A stretch of DNA of 64,000 nt from Pedobacter caeni (GTDB lineage: Bacteria > Bacteroidota > Bacteroidia > Sphingobacteriales > Sphingobacteriaceae), in NCBI RefSeq assembly GCF_900129215.1, contig NZ_FQUQ01000002.1:1364001-1428000 (forward strand). The letters are read 5' to 3'. Within the stretch, counting starts at the first letter, position 1, and the number at the start of each line of letters is the position of its first letter. Shown here piece after piece: positions 1 through 9,218 of the stretch. The position numbers and the translations under genes were made by a program. A model generated the notes under the pieces. It saw only the letters and a program-made list of their open reading frames with translations. It ran no database searches and was not told the origin of the DNA.

Positions 1-1144
1 TGAATGTGCCCTTGCCATAACTGTTGTCCCACATCAGCATGTTTGGAATCCAGATCAGTTGAGATAACCTTGGGTCACAATCCTGTGCAATCTTTGTCAG
101 GAACTTGTTTCCTTTTACGGTTTTTGCTACCGTCAGGTAATCATAGGGAGTTCCTGTTTTGTCGAGATACTGTTGTATCTGGTCCATTGTTACCGAGATG
201 CCGGCCGTGCGGTCTGATACATAGATCTGATAGCTGTGCGACAGGTTCTGTGTACGGTCGAATTTTTTCCATAACAATACCTCAGGATTGGCACTTTGAT
301 CAGCTAAAGAAAACATTCTGTTGTAGTCTTCATTGGGAGCCGAGTTGCTGTAAATACCTGTTTTATACTCCGGTTTCATCAACTCTTCGGCTGCTTGTTT
401 GGCAATTCTGAAATATTTATTCGGATCAGTACCAGTGGTGGCAAATACAGTTCCTCTATGGTATTTCTGCCAGCTTCCTTCAAAGAGAGCTACTCTTGAT
501 TTGAACAATAGCGCTGCTTCTTTACTCAGGCGGTTTGATCCTCCCTGTACTGTTCTTAAAGAAGGTAGCTGAGTAATGGCCCGGTCAAGGTTCGATAAGA
601 TAGAATCTATGACCAATGTTCTGGAGTCACGTGCTTTGTAAAGCTCTTTTGAGTCCATACTCAGGGGCTTATCGTACCAGGGAACATCTCCATAGGTCAG
701 CACTTTGTCGAAATACAGCTTAGCTTTAAAAAAATGTGCTTCGCCAAGAAACTGCTTATACCTTTCAAAGGGATCTTTGCACTTTTGATAGTTTTCAAAA
801 AATACATTGATGCTGCGGATGCGGGCCCATTTCCAGTTTCCTCCGGAGGTGACCACGGTACGTGCGCCATTCCAGGTTGTGCTTGCAGTGGCTGAAATCT
901 GTGTGTCAGATCCTCTGGTGGCATCCCAGCTCGTAAGTCCGGTATAAGAGCCAACCGAGTCAATTACCGGAAAGCTCGTATAAAACTGGAGCACATACTT
1001 GTCCAGGTCTGTTGCAGTTTTCCAGTATTCATCGTTTGAGATCTGGGTTAAAGGGTTTCTTTCCAGGTAGTCCTTTTTACAGGAAGAGAGCGCGGTTACT
1101 GTAAAAAGAAACAGGGTCCAGTATGCGTATATATTCGTTTTCAT
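1..1144 (-). CDS. SusD/RagB-like nutrient-binding lipoprotein, 3'-truncated by window edge
   Basis: The reading frame opens with ATG at 1144 and runs without a stop past base 1, so about 381 residues of N-terminal and central sequence are visible. It starts with a lipoprotein signal (LSSCKKD, Cys near residue 22). The helical SusD pattern follows, including the FKAKLYFDKVLTYGDVPW segment near residue 140. SusD-like proteins sit on the outer-membrane surface and form the lid of the partner SusC channel. The gene starts 20 bp after the SusC stop on the same strand, so the two are surely co-transcribed. The substrate cannot be told from the sequence. Confidence 0.9.
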   Translation of the reverse strand, partial: MKTNIYAYWTLFLFTVTALSSCKKDYLERNPLTQISNDEYWKTATDLDKYVLQFYTSFPVIDSVGSYTGLTSWDATRGSDTQISATASTTWNGARTVVTSGGNWKWARIRSINVFFENYQKCKDPFERYKQFLGEAHFFKAKLYFDKVLTYGDVPWYDKPLSMDSKELYKARDSRTLVIDSILSNLDRAITQLPSLRTVQGGSNRLSKEAALLFKSRVALFEGSWQKYHRGTVFATTGTDPNKYFRIAKQAAEELMKPEYKTGIYSNSAPNEDYNRMFSLADQSANPEVLLWKKFDRTQNLSHSYQIYVSDRTAGISVTMDQIQQYLDKTGTPYDYLTVAKTVKGNKFLTKIAQDCDPRLSQLIWIPNMLMWDNSYGKGTF

Positions 1145-1164
1145 CGCTTCTTAGAATTAAATAC

Positions 1165-4100
1165 TTAAAATGAGACGTTAAGTCCGGCAGCATAAACCGC
1201 CTGTACAAACATGTTCTTGCCACTACCATATTCTCCCAATGAGGCCGTTTCCGGGTCAAAGCCTTTGGTGATGGACGAGATGGTCCACAGGTTTTCCCCT
1301 GAAATGAAAAACCTTGCTTTCTGAAGGCCAATTTTGCTGATCCAGGTTTTTGGAAGGGTATAACCGAGTTGCAGGTTTTTTAACCTGATGTATGCCCCGT
1401 TTTGCAGGTAACGTGTCTGGCTCTGCTGGTTCTTCCGGTATTGTGCGTTGTCACTGTATGGACGGGGATACCAGGCATCAGTATTTATTCCTAATCCCGA
1501 ATAGGTAGAACCTTCGGTATCCCGGTAATAATCTAAATGATGAGGGAATAAAGAGGTCTGGTTCCAGGCGTTAAAGCCCCAGAACATGTTTCCTGATAGC
1601 CAATAATCTCTTTTACCAACACCTTGAAAGAAGACGGATAGGTCAAAGTTTTTGTAACTGGCATTCAGATTTAGCGCGTATTGATAACGGGGTGTGGAGT
1701 TTCCGATGATCCTGCGATCGCCGGGATTAGCTAGTGTTCCCATTCCCTGGTCTATTTTTCCATCACCGTTGAGGTCGCGGTATTCTACATCTCCGGTCCG
1801 CCAGGTCTGTACACTGATGAAACTTTGAGATTTGCTCTTATTGATGCGGTCTGCATCTTCTTGTGTCCGGATCAGGCCTACGGTTTCATATCCCCAGATT
1901 TCTCCGGTTTGTTTCCCTACATAATCCGTAGTAAGTATGCCTGTTGGGTTGTTGTATTTGGTCACTACAGATTTATAGTCCGAAAGCAATGCGCTGATGC
2001 CATAAGAGAAATCACCAATCTTGTCCTTCCAGGACAGTGATAAATCCCATCCTCTGGTTCTCAGTTCAGAATTGTTTTCTTTTGGTACTACCGCTCCAAG
2101 TACAGCAGGCAAAGCTTGTGCAGGCCCTAAGCGATCAAATGTCATTCTTTGGTATACATCAAGTACAAAGTTCAGCCGTTGTTTCAGGAAGCTCATTTCT
2201 ATCCCCAGGTCTGTCGATTCTGAGGATTCCCAGGTCAGGTTGGGGTTGATCAGGTTGGGGCCGGTAGTGTACGCAGGTCTTGCTCCATTCAGCAGCCAGC
2301 TTAATGATGGTTCTATTGCCAGGAGCGGCAGATCCTGATAAGCATTTACCCTTTGATTGCCTAGTCTTCCCCATGAAGCCCTTACTTTCATCGTGTTTAC
2401 ATAAGGGCTAACCGCTGTCCAGAAGTTTTCCTTATGGATGTTCCAGCCTGCAGAGAGCGACGGGAAGTAACCCCAGCGTTTCTTTTTGGCAAAAATTGAA
2501 GTTCCGTCGTTACGGCCGTTGATTTCCAAAAGGTATTTATCGCGGTAGTTGTAATTGAAGCGTGCAAAGTAGCCCATTGTTGCCCAGTGGCTCATTTCAT
2601 CATAGGCCCGCATTTCACCAATGGAGGTGGTCATGGAAGGAACCGAAGGGGCAATTAATTCTCTTTTCAGGCCACCTAACAAGTCCCTTTTGCTGGATTC
2701 CTGTTGATATCCGGCCATGATGGAAAAATGATGATCCTCTTTCAGGTCATACTTAAAGGTCGTATAGACATTCAGGGAATTGTAAAAGGTGTTGGATTTT
2801 TCCTTTGTGAGGTAAGAGGGGACGGTTGCTGGTATGGCCACCATGGAGCCATCTACCCGGTCTTCGTAGGCAGTCAGGAAACGTTTTTCATAATCAGTGT
2901 AAGGAATGTCAACCGAGTAATCGACATTGATATCCCAGTTTTTTAAGGGTTTGAATTCTGTGGCAAAACGTTGCACCAGACTGCGTTCTGTAGTTCCTTC
3001 GCTTGAAGCCATCATGGCCGGAATTCTGGATAGATTGGAATAGTTGCCATTTGGCGAAACCAACCATTGGTTAGGGTGGGTACGGAGTACATGATGAAGG
3101 GCAAGTGCATAATCACCGTCTATACCTGGCTTATTTCTTTCAGACTGTGCCAGTCGGGTGTTGGAGCTGACTTTCCACCAATCGCTGAGTTTGATGTCCA
3201 GTTTGGAGTTCAGGTTGAACCTTCTGTAATCATCTTTACCGAATTTCATGATCCCTTTTTCGTAAGTATGGCCTGCGGATATGAAGTAGGAGCTATTGTC
3301 TCCTCCTCCGGCAATCGACAGGTTTTGCTGACTTCTGTTTCCATTTCCAAAATGGATATCCATCCAGTCGTTATTGCCGTTTGAAAGGAGGTAGGTAGCC
3401 CAGGTCTTTGGGTTTCCCGGATCCGGAATGGTTTGCGGACCGCTTGGGTCTTTCATATAGTTGACGATGCGGTCTATCGTTTCTTCTGTAAATAACCTCG
3501 CCACGCTCTGGTTATCATGCATTTCGTTCATGGCTTTTACGAAGGTATAGGCATCTACGGTGTGGGGTTTATCAATCGGTGTGGATATGGCGCTGTTGGC
3601 AGAAAAATTAACCTGCACCTTTTTTCCTAAGCTTCCTGATTTTGTCGTGATCAACACTACACCGTAGGGAGCTCTGGCTCCATAGATTGCTGAGGCTGCT
3701 GCATCTTTTAGGACAGAAATGCTTTCGATATCATTTGGGTCAACATCGTTCAGATCGCCAACGGTACCATCAATTACGACGAATGGAGATCCTTGTCCGC
3801 GGATTTGAATGCCCATTTTCGCACCAGGTTCATAACCCATATTGCCATAATTAAACTGTACGCCTGAAACGGTTCCCTGCATGGCCTGGCTAACATTCAC
3901 CACCGGGCGGTTTTTTAGTTTAGCGGCATCAATCACTTCTACCGATCCGGTTAGGTTGGCTTTCTTTTGTGTGCCATATCCAACCACCACTAATTCAGTT
4001 AGGGTATTGGCTTTTGCTGTGCTCAGGGTGATGGTCAGGTTTTCTGATGATGGGTTTACGCTCATCTCCTCTGTTGCATATCCGAGATAGCTGATCAGTA

Positions 4101-4614
4101 AAGTATCCTGAGCCACAGCTGACGCGATCTTAAATGCACCATTACTGTCAGAAATTGCAGAAACTTTCCCTCGTTTTAAGCGGATGCTTGCTCCGGGAAT
4201 GGCTGCTCCATCCGAATCTGTGACCTTTCCAATCAGAAATTCTTTTGCTTTTTCGGTTTCCTTTTTGATCAGTACCAGGCCGTTTGTGCCTTTGATGATC
4301 TTTACATCCAGAGGGTCGAGGATCCGGTGAAGTACCTGTTCCAGAGATTCATCTTTGATCAGGAGTTTATCCACTTTCCTGTTTTTAAGTCCCAGCTTTT
4401 CAGTAAAAGCAATGTCTACTCCGGTTTTCTTTTGCAGGTCTACGATGACCTCGTGGATGGTGGTGTTCCTGTACTCTAAATTCAATCGTTTTTCCAGGGA
4501 TTGTGCGATGGATGAGCTCGCGATAAAAAAACAGAGGAACAAACTGAGGGCAACAGACAGCGCCGAAGGGCCGCCGGGCTCTTTTAATTTTTTTCTTAAT
4601 TTGATGCGTTGCAT
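1165..4614 (-). CDS. SusC/RagA TonB-dependent receptor with N-terminal STN signalling domain
   Basis: At 1149 residues this is a full-length SusC-type outer-membrane receptor. In order it has a signal peptide ending near AQS (about 38), an STN (secretin/TonB short N-terminal) domain at about 45-115, a carboxypeptidase-regulatory-like beta-sandwich at about 126-200 (VTDSDGAAIPGASIRL), the LVVVGYGTQKKANLTGSV TonB-box/plug entry near 210, a plug with the SVLKDAAASAIYGARAPYGV motif, and a C-terminal barrel ending in an aromatic strand (AAGLNVSF). STN domains signal to FecR-type anti-sigma factors, and such a pair is encoded directly upstream. The barrel imports a TonB-dependent oligomer, probably glycan or peptide, captured by the adjacent SusD. 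Confidence 0.95.
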   Translation of the reverse strand: MQRIKLRKKLKEPGGPSALSVALSLFLCFFIASSSIAQSLEKRLNLEYRNTTIHEVIVDLQKKTGVDIAFTEKLGLKNRKVDKLLIKDESLEQVLHRILDPLDVKIIKGTNGLVLIKKETEKAKEFLIGKVTDSDGAAIPGASIRLKRGKVSAISDSNGAFKIASAVAQDTLLISYLGYATEEMSVNPSSENLTITLSTAKANTLTELVVVGYGTQKKANLTGSVEVIDAAKLKNRPVVNVSQAMQGTVSGVQFNYGNMGYEPGAKMGIQIRGQGSPFVVIDGTVGDLNDVDPNDIESISVLKDAAASAIYGARAPYGVVLITTKSGSLGKKVQVNFSANSAISTPIDKPHTVDAYTFVKAMNEMHDNQSVARLFTEETIDRIVNYMKDPSGPQTIPDPGNPKTWATYLLSNGNNDWMDIHFGNGNRSQQNLSIAGGGDNSSYFISAGHTYEKGIMKFGKDDYRRFNLNSKLDIKLSDWWKVSSNTRLAQSERNKPGIDGDYALALHHVLRTHPNQWLVSPNGNYSNLSRIPAMMASSEGTTERSLVQRFATEFKPLKNWDINVDYSVDIPYTDYEKRFLTAYEDRVDGSMVAIPATVPSYLTKEKSNTFYNSLNVYTTFKYDLKEDHHFSIMAGYQQESSKRDLLGGLKRELIAPSVPSMTTSIGEMRAYDEMSHWATMGYFARFNYNYRDKYLLEINGRNDGTSIFAKKKRWGYFPSLSAGWNIHKENFWTAVSPYVNTMKVRASWGRLGNQRVNAYQDLPLLAIEPSLSWLLNGARPAYTTGPNLINPNLTWESSESTDLGIEMSFLKQRLNFVLDVYQRMTFDRLGPAQALPAVLGAVVPKENNSELRTRGWDLSLSWKDKIGDFSYGISALLSDYKSVVTKYNNPTGILTTDYVGKQTGEIWGYETVGLIRTQEDADRINKSKSQSFISVQTWRTGDVEYRDLNGDGKIDQGMGTLANPGDRRIIGNSTPRYQYALNLNASYKNFDLSVFFQGVGKRDYWLSGNMFWGFNAWNQTSLFPHHLDYYRDTEGSTYSGLGINTDAWYPRPYSDNAQYRKNQQSQTRYLQNGAYIRLKNLQLGYTLPKTWISKIGLQKARFFISGENLWTISSITKGFDPETASLGEYGSGKNMFVQAVYAAGLNVSF

Positions 4615-4748
4615 TTGTTAACTTTGAGGTGTTTTACTAAACGGTTAAAGGTTGACGTAAAAGGATCCGTTGGAAAGGGTCAGAAGCTTTCCTTCAGATG
4701 GTATAAAATTCATAACAGGGCTGCACTATGCAGCCTTGTTTATTTTGC

Positions 4749-5735
4749 TTAATACAGTACTATCTGAGTGCTATCCTCCCTTTTTTTTGTGTAATTTTTT
4801 TCTGTCAGCCTGAGGATTTGCTCCAGCATCTCTTTGGACGTGATTGATTTCCGGAAAGTAATGTTATACCGGTCTTTAAGTAAGCTTTTGTCTTTTGTGA
4901 GCAGCTGAGTTCCGTAAATGTTGTAAAAGGTCTGGCTCAGTTCCTGGAAGCTTGCCCTGTCCAGAATCACCACCCCCGACATCCAGGAATCCCGGATAGA
5001 GGTAACGCTGTTCATTAAGCGATAGGTTCCTGTTTTACGGTTAAAGCGGAGTTCCTTATTGGGCGTAACTTCAGAAAGAACCTTGTCCTTGCTGGATATT
5101 TGTACTTTTCCTGTACGCACCATTATGTTTGTGTTTTTTATGGTTGGGTAGGCTTGTACGTTAAAGCTGGTCCCCAAAACGCGTACATCCAGTTCTCCAC
5201 CGCGGATCACAAAAGGATGTTGCGGGTCTTTTTTGACATCGAAAAATGCTTCTCCGGTTAAAATTACCCCTCTGATCACCTGATCGTACGCATCCAGAAC
5301 CTGTAGTTTGGTATTGGCATTCAGGATCACGATGGTACTATCGGCCAGCAGTACTCTTTTTTGCTCCATTGGTCCGGTCTGGTAGGTCTTTGTGACCTGA
5401 GTCTGTACCTTGTCGAAAGCTTTTGTTATGGGATCAGTTTTAAACCATAGGTAATAGGATAGCGCAATTAGCGGGATTAATGATGCAGCGGCTGCCCATC
5501 TCCAGGATAAACGTTTGATTTTAGGTTCTTTCCTGGCTGATACCGTTTGTGATAAAATGCGTTGTTCGATTTCTGAAATAAATTGCGGTGATATAGGAGC
5601 GAGCTGCTCCGTTTCGTTTTCGTCTAAAGACTCGTACCATGCGTCCACAACGAAGCGCTCAGCAGGTGTTGCTGTTCCGTTTTGGTATTTGTGTATGAGT
5701 TTTTGTAAATGTTTAAAATCCATTGCCTCTGGCAT
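4749..5735 (-). CDS. FecR-family anti-sigma factor
   Basis: The 328-residue protein has an N-terminal cytoplasmic segment typical of FecR anti-sigma factors (KYQNGTATPAERFVVDAWY). One membrane span follows at about 80-97, then a periplasmic FecR domain (GEAFFDVKKDPQHPFVI and LGTSFNVQAY near 165-195) and a C-terminal STN-interacting region. It would hold the adjacent ECF sigma factor inactive until the STN domain of the receptor signals substrate binding. The order sigma, FecR, SusC, SusD on one strand is the standard transenvelope signalling cassette in Bacteroidota. The start could be the first Met or the one four codons later (5723). Confidence 0.93.
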   Translation of the reverse strand: MPEAMDFKHLQKLIHKYQNGTATPAERFVVDAWYESLDENETEQLAPISPQFISEIEQRILSQTVSARKEPKIKRLSWRWAAAASLIPLIALSYYLWFKTDPITKAFDKVQTQVTKTYQTGPMEQKRVLLADSTIVILNANTKLQVLDAYDQVIRGVILTGEAFFDVKKDPQHPFVIRGGELDVRVLGTSFNVQAYPTIKNTNIMVRTGKVQISSKDKVLSEVTPNKELRFNRKTGTYRLMNSVTSIRDSWMSGVVILDRASFQELSQTFYNIYGTQLLTKDKSLLKDRYNITFRKSITSKEMLEQILRLTEKNYTKKREDSTQIVLY

Positions 5736-5794
5736 TAACTAACCCTAAGACAATTAGAAAGGGGACGAGGTATGTAAGAAACTTGAAAAATCTT

Positions 5795-6358
5795 CTAATT
5801 GTCTATCAGTAAGGCAAATAAAGTGATGCAGAGTGGGTGGTTGAGGTCTGGATGTCTTTGTCGGAGCGACAGTTTAATCCTGCGGAACATTTCTACGCTA
5901 TATCCTTTTACAGTCTGTTCTGCCAAACCTAAAGCTTCTGCGATCTCTCTGAGGGAGAAATCTTCATTGCGCATGGCATAGATCTTTTGCATGTTTTCCG
6001 GTAGTTCTGAGAGGATTTCGGAAAGGCTGGTATTCAGTTCTTTTTCTATCAGTAAATCCAACACCGGAGAATCAATCTTACGCGTGGTGGTCATCATCTT
6101 CTTGACCGCTTTTTGATGGAGATCTGCTCTGGAGAAGTGATTCAGTATCCTGTTTTTAAGTGCAGTGTTTAAATAAGCGGTTAAAGATCCTGTGATGATC
6201 AGCTTGTCTCTCTTTACCCAGATGTGAATGAGCAGCTCCTGCACAATATCGGCAGCATCGTCACGATCGCCCAATTTGCCATAAGCAATGCTGAGCAACC
6301 TGCTGGTATGTTCGGCTACAAGTTGTCCGTAATCGATTTCTTTTATACAAGTTTGCAT
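5795..6358 (-). CDS. ECF RNA polymerase sigma factor (FecI-like)
   Basis: At 187 residues it has the size of an ECF sigma factor. Region 2 is visible at about 15-85 (DRDDAADIVQELLIHIWVKR, then LTAYLNTALKNRILNHFSR). Region 4, with its helix-turn-helix, lies at about 120-170 (LPENMQKIYAMRNEDFSLREIAEALGL split over the turn, then EQTVKGY). It would direct transcription of the downstream SusC/SusD genes once released by the FecR protein encoded 59 bp downstream. The C-terminal tail after region 4 is short and hydrophobic. Confidence 0.93.
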   Translation of the reverse strand: MQTCIKEIDYGQLVAEHTSRLLSIAYGKLGDRDDAADIVQELLIHIWVKRDKLIITGSLTAYLNTALKNRILNHFSRADLHQKAVKKMMTTTRKIDSPVLDLLIEKELNTSLSEILSELPENMQKIYAMRNEDFSLREIAEALGLAEQTVKGYSVEMFRRIKLSLRQRHPDLNHPLCITLFALLIDN

Positions 6359-6507
6359 AAAGCGTTGCTCATGACCGGTGATTTATTTGGTTGCCTTTTG
6401 TGTTTGGTTGTGGCAAGTTAGTAAAGATTTGTTAAAGTAATGTTAAGCGGTAAATCAGTACGCTTTTGCCTACTGATTTATCAGGTACCCTGTTGGTATT
6501 CATGGTG

Positions 6508-6789
6508 TTATTTTGGCTTCTTTTTTTTCCATTGTCCGATGAGATGTTCTATTTCCGATCGGAGAAAGTAATCTTTTCCTCCAATTTCTTTGGTAACAAG
6601 TGTTCCGTCCTGGACCCTTCGTTTGTACGTGGAAAAGCTCATGTGCAGCATTTTTCTAAGGTCCTGGACATCCAGGATTTCATATTTTTGAGGAGGTGGA
6701 TGTTGAAGTGGTTGGTTTGCCTGGGCTTATCCGAGTGGGTAAACACGTTTCGACGATGTTTGCTCACTTTTTTTTGTTCTGTAATTCAT
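6508..6789 (-). pseudogene. Small HTH (MerR/excisionase-like) protein gene with in-frame stop
   Basis: The frame runs from an ATG at 6789 to a TAA at 6508 (93 codons), but codon 21 is TAA (6729-6727). The part after the stop reads like a winged HTH of the DNA-binding/excisionase type: YEILDVQDLRKMLHM, STYKRRVQDGTL, then GGKDYFLRSEIEHLIG. The next ATG downstream (6651) would delete the first half of the HTH. It therefore looks inactivated by a nonsense mutation, although a non-ATG start just after the stop cannot be excluded. It follows and slightly overlaps the tail of a recombinase-like remnant, an arrangement common at mobile-element ends. Confidence 0.5.
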
Positions 6790-6910
6790 TGCAAATCATG
6801 TAGATAATGAAGGCTACTTCGTTTAGTCTTGTGGTTCGATGTTGCTCTCCGCCAAAACTTGATTTTTCCGGAAAGATAGGACCAATTATCTCTCTGTTTA
6901 AGATAAGTCT
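6764..6910 (-). pseudogene. C-terminal remnant of a large serine recombinase
   Basis: A reading frame ending in TGA at 6764 encodes about 45 residues with the pattern REIIGPIFPEKSSF, then HRTTRLNEVAFIIYMI. The pieces IIGxIFPEKxxF and YRTxRLNE are, from memory, the conserved extreme C-terminus of recombinase-family (zinc-ribbon serine recombinase) proteins in Bacteroidota. No catalytic or zinc-ribbon part is present. The frame runs back towards the end of the AraC gene without an obvious start, so this is a leftover of a mobile element. The match rests on recalled family pattern only. Confidence 0.45.
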
Positions 6911-6938
6911 GAGGTAAATATATAGATTGTTTATCGGA

Positions 6939-7787
6939 TTACTTTCTATAAGCTGTTAATGTCATTCCCGTTTGTCTCTTGAAGTAGCGAGCCATATATG
7001 ATGTGTCTTCAAAAGATAGGCGATCTGCAATCTGTTGGATTGACATTTCAGTCGTACGTAAAAGTGCTTTAATCTCTAGAACAACTTGCCTGTCAATTAA
7101 ACCTTTAGGCGAATCATTCAAAAAATCTTTGGAGATTTGAGAGAGATAATAAGGTGAAATGTTTAGTCTGTTTGCATAAAACGCGACATTTCGCTGTTCT
7201 GTGCTATGTTGAGTGATCAGTTCCCAAAACTTCCAGCACAATATTTCTTTTCGGCTGTATTGATGTTCCAGGTTAATTTCTGTCGGTGAAACAGTCTCAG
7301 CTATTTTGAGAAAAAACAATTGTAAACTATTCCGCAACATAATATGTTGATGCGTTGTGCATGTATTTTTGATGTGTTTTATTTGCGCTATCCATCCATG
7401 TAATAGGGCAACGTCCGGCCCCAGAGGTCTACAGAATGGAGATTGATGTAGAAACAAAAATAGTTGATTGGGTAAATCAAAGGCTACTTCTGCGGCCAAA
7501 CTTCTATCTACAAGGCAGTAGAATACTTTGAAATCAACGGATACCCGTTGCACTACTGTAATATAATCCTCAGCCAGCACCAATACATCATTAGGCTTTA
7601 GCAGATAATTCTTAAAATTAACGCTAACTACCGAAGTGCCTTCCAGACATACAATTAATGAAGTATAGCTGAGCTGTAAGGGGTATCCCAGACTTTGGCT
7701 AAGATTACTTTCCCCTAGTGTTAGTTTCTCTTTTCCCGGGAAAATATCCGGTGTATAATTCAATGTAGTGCTTTCTGTTTTTACCAT
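6939..7787 (-). CDS. AraC-family transcriptional regulator
   Basis: This is a 282-residue protein with an N-terminal cupin-like sensing domain (about 1-150) and a C-terminal AraC double HTH (about 185-282). The second HTH carries the family hallmark ADRLSFEDTSYMARYFKRQTG followed by MTLTAYRK. The first HTH shows YANRLNISPYYLSQISK. The ligand is unknown. It is transcribed divergently from the GNAT gene at 7916, with 128 bp between them, so it may control that gene. Neighbouring recombinase debris suggests it sits at an island edge. Confidence 0.9.
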   Translation of the reverse strand: MVKTESTTLNYTPDIFPGKEKLTLGESNLSQSLGYPLQLSYTSLIVCLEGTSVVSVNFKNYLLKPNDVLVLAEDYITVVQRVSVDFKVFYCLVDRSLAAEVAFDLPNQLFLFLHQSPFCRPLGPDVALLHGWIAQIKHIKNTCTTHQHIMLRNSLQLFFLKIAETVSPTEINLEHQYSRKEILCWKFWELITQHSTEQRNVAFYANRLNISPYYLSQISKDFLNDSPKGLIDRQVVLEIKALLRTTEMSIQQIADRLSFEDTSYMARYFKRQTGMTLTAYRK

Positions 7788-7881
7788 AAATTTAGATTAT
7801 TTAAGATAAGTAGGTGTAATTTGTTTTCAAAAGTACCCATTTTACGAAATTTTTGGCTGTATCTCTAATAAATAAAGACTG

Positions 7882-7889
7882 TAATTTTG
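7882..7889 (+). promoter_or_regulatory. Candidate -7 box (TAnnTTTG type) for the GNAT gene
   Basis: TAATTTTG matches the Bacteroidota primary-sigma -7 consensus TAnnTTTG and lies 26 bp before the ATG at 7916, as expected for a short leader. I see no convincing -33 TTTG at normal spacing, so this is only a candidate. Confidence 0.3.
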
Positions 7890-7915
7890 CCACGTACATT
7901 TAAAAATAGAATGTT

Positions 7916-8476
7916 ATGATTTTAGAAACATCAAGATTGATTTTGCGTCCATTCAGAGAGGCTGACGCAGAAGACTTATACGAATATGCGAAGGACGGCA
8001 GAGTGGGACCAATAGCAGGTTGGCCTCCGCATAAGAGTGTGGAACAAAGTAGAGAAATAATCAAAACAATATTTATGCAAGATGGAGTATTTGCCATCAC
8101 ATTAAAAGAGGATGACATCGCTATTGGGATGATTAGTTTGATTTTGGGAGAGAAAAGTAATTTTCCAATCACCGAATCTGAAGGCGAAATTTCATATTGG
8201 CTAGGTGTTCCATTTTGGGGCAAGGGTATAGTACCTGAAGCAATTGGAGAAGTTGTACGCTATGGTTTCGAGGGTTTGAGATTAGTTAATATCTGGTCTG
8301 GCTATTACGATGGAAACGCCAAATCAAAGATCGCACAAGAAAAATGTGGATTTCATCATCATCATGTGGAAGAAGCTAGCGTAAATGAGTTAATGAATGA
8401 CATACGAACAGAACATATCAGTCGTATGACACGGGATGAATGGACGATGGCTGTCCATGGTAAGGTCTCATTCTAA
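7916..8476 (+). CDS. GNAT N-acetyltransferase, RimJ/RimL type
   Basis: The 186-residue protein begins ETSRLILRPFREADAEDLYEY, the standard start of the RimJ/RimL (Acetyltransf_3) subfamily. It carries the acetyl-CoA loop region SYWLGVPFWGKGIVPEAIGEVVRYGF (read across residues 100-126), and ends with NAKSKIAQEKCGF near 142. Such enzymes acetylate amino groups on ribosomal-protein N termini, amino acids or antibiotics. The exact acceptor cannot be read from sequence. It is followed at once by a strong hairpin and is the first intact gene on the plus strand of the AT-rich island. Confidence 0.9.
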   Translation: MILETSRLILRPFREADAEDLYEYAKDGRVGPIAGWPPHKSVEQSREIIKTIFMQDGVFAITLKEDDIAIGMISLILGEKSNFPITESEGEISYWLGVPFWGKGIVPEAIGEVVRYGFEGLRLVNIWSGYYDGNAKSKIAQEKCGFHHHHVEEASVNELMNDIRTEHISRMTRDEWTMAVHGKVSF

Positions 8477-8506
8477 TCACAAGCACCTCTACAGGTGTGC
8501 TTGTGA
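8477..8506. terminator. Strong hairpin directly after the GNAT stop codon
   Basis: TCACAAGCAC and GTGCTTGTGA are perfect 10-base complementary arms around a 10-base loop, starting at the base after the stop. There is no run of T after it, so intrinsic termination is uncertain. It may instead protect the mRNA 3' end. Confidence 0.5.
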
Positions 8507-8671
8507 TATGTTTATGGATATGAAGGAACAAACAATCGTTTGGCGGTCAGGATCCCAATAGCTATTAAACATCGAGCTATGTATTTTTTATGATAATAAA
8601 AAAAGAAATAGAATATTACAAAATGCACATAACTGAGCAAGATGTGCTAATAAAAAAGTAATCTGGACTCG

Positions 8672-8679
8672 TAAATTTG
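8672..8679 (+). promoter_or_regulatory. Candidate -7 box ahead of the DUF7000-like remnant
   Basis: TAAATTTG fits the TAnnTTTG -7 consensus and lies 30 bp upstream of the ATG at 8709. It suggests that the fragment keeps its own promoter even though the gene body is lost. Confidence 0.3.
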
Positions 8680-8708
8680 AGTACCAAAGAAAAAAGATTG
8701 TTTAAAGG

Positions 8709-8873
8709 ATGGAGTCAATAAATAAATTAGTACAAGAATATCAGAAAGAGTTAAATAATGGAGACTTGGGAAAAACTTACAAATTCTTACTAAGCTTTAT
8801 CATGAAGGTACGGGGAGAATTGTGTTGCTGTCCAGATACTGACTACGGTATATTGTCGATCCACCAACGATGA
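8709..8873 (+). pseudogene. N-terminal remnant of a DUF7000-like protein
   Basis: The frame is only 54 codons (ATG 8709, TGA 8873) with an AAAGGA ribosome-binding site. It begins MESINKLVQEYQKELNNGDLG and continues TYKFLLSFIMKVRGEL. This resembles the start of DUF7000-type proteins as I remember them. The text turns into unrelated Cys-rich sequence and stops, so the gene is truncated. The rest of the 640-bp interval (8477-9116) is AT-rich and holds no other coding frame I can support. Confidence 0.4.
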
Positions 8874-9218
8874 AGATATTAAAATTTGGCTGAAGTGTAA
8901 AAATTGACTACAAGAAGGTAGACATCCGTGGATTAAAAACGACAAATAACATAATTATTTAAAAACAGATAATATACATATTTATAACTGTTAAATAAAC
9001 ATTTTTAGAATCTGACAAGAAATACCTTGGTAGGTACATTTTTACTGAATGATAGTAGAATCAATATACTGTTTTCCTTTTTCTTTTTTGACCCGCCAGG
9101 GCCGAGATAAAATAATATGTCCGTTGCGTACGGATATCAACTTCAGATTTTACTTCACGAATTTTTAATATTAAGTACCGCGACAGCTCTATCGCGGACT
9201 CTAAATACAACAATAGAT

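Noticed and set aside
6466..6807. Plus-strand open frame of 113 codons.
   Set aside because: The coding signal is on the other strand, where HTH and recombinase-like text is seen. The plus-strand product is Phe/Cys-rich and unlike a protein.
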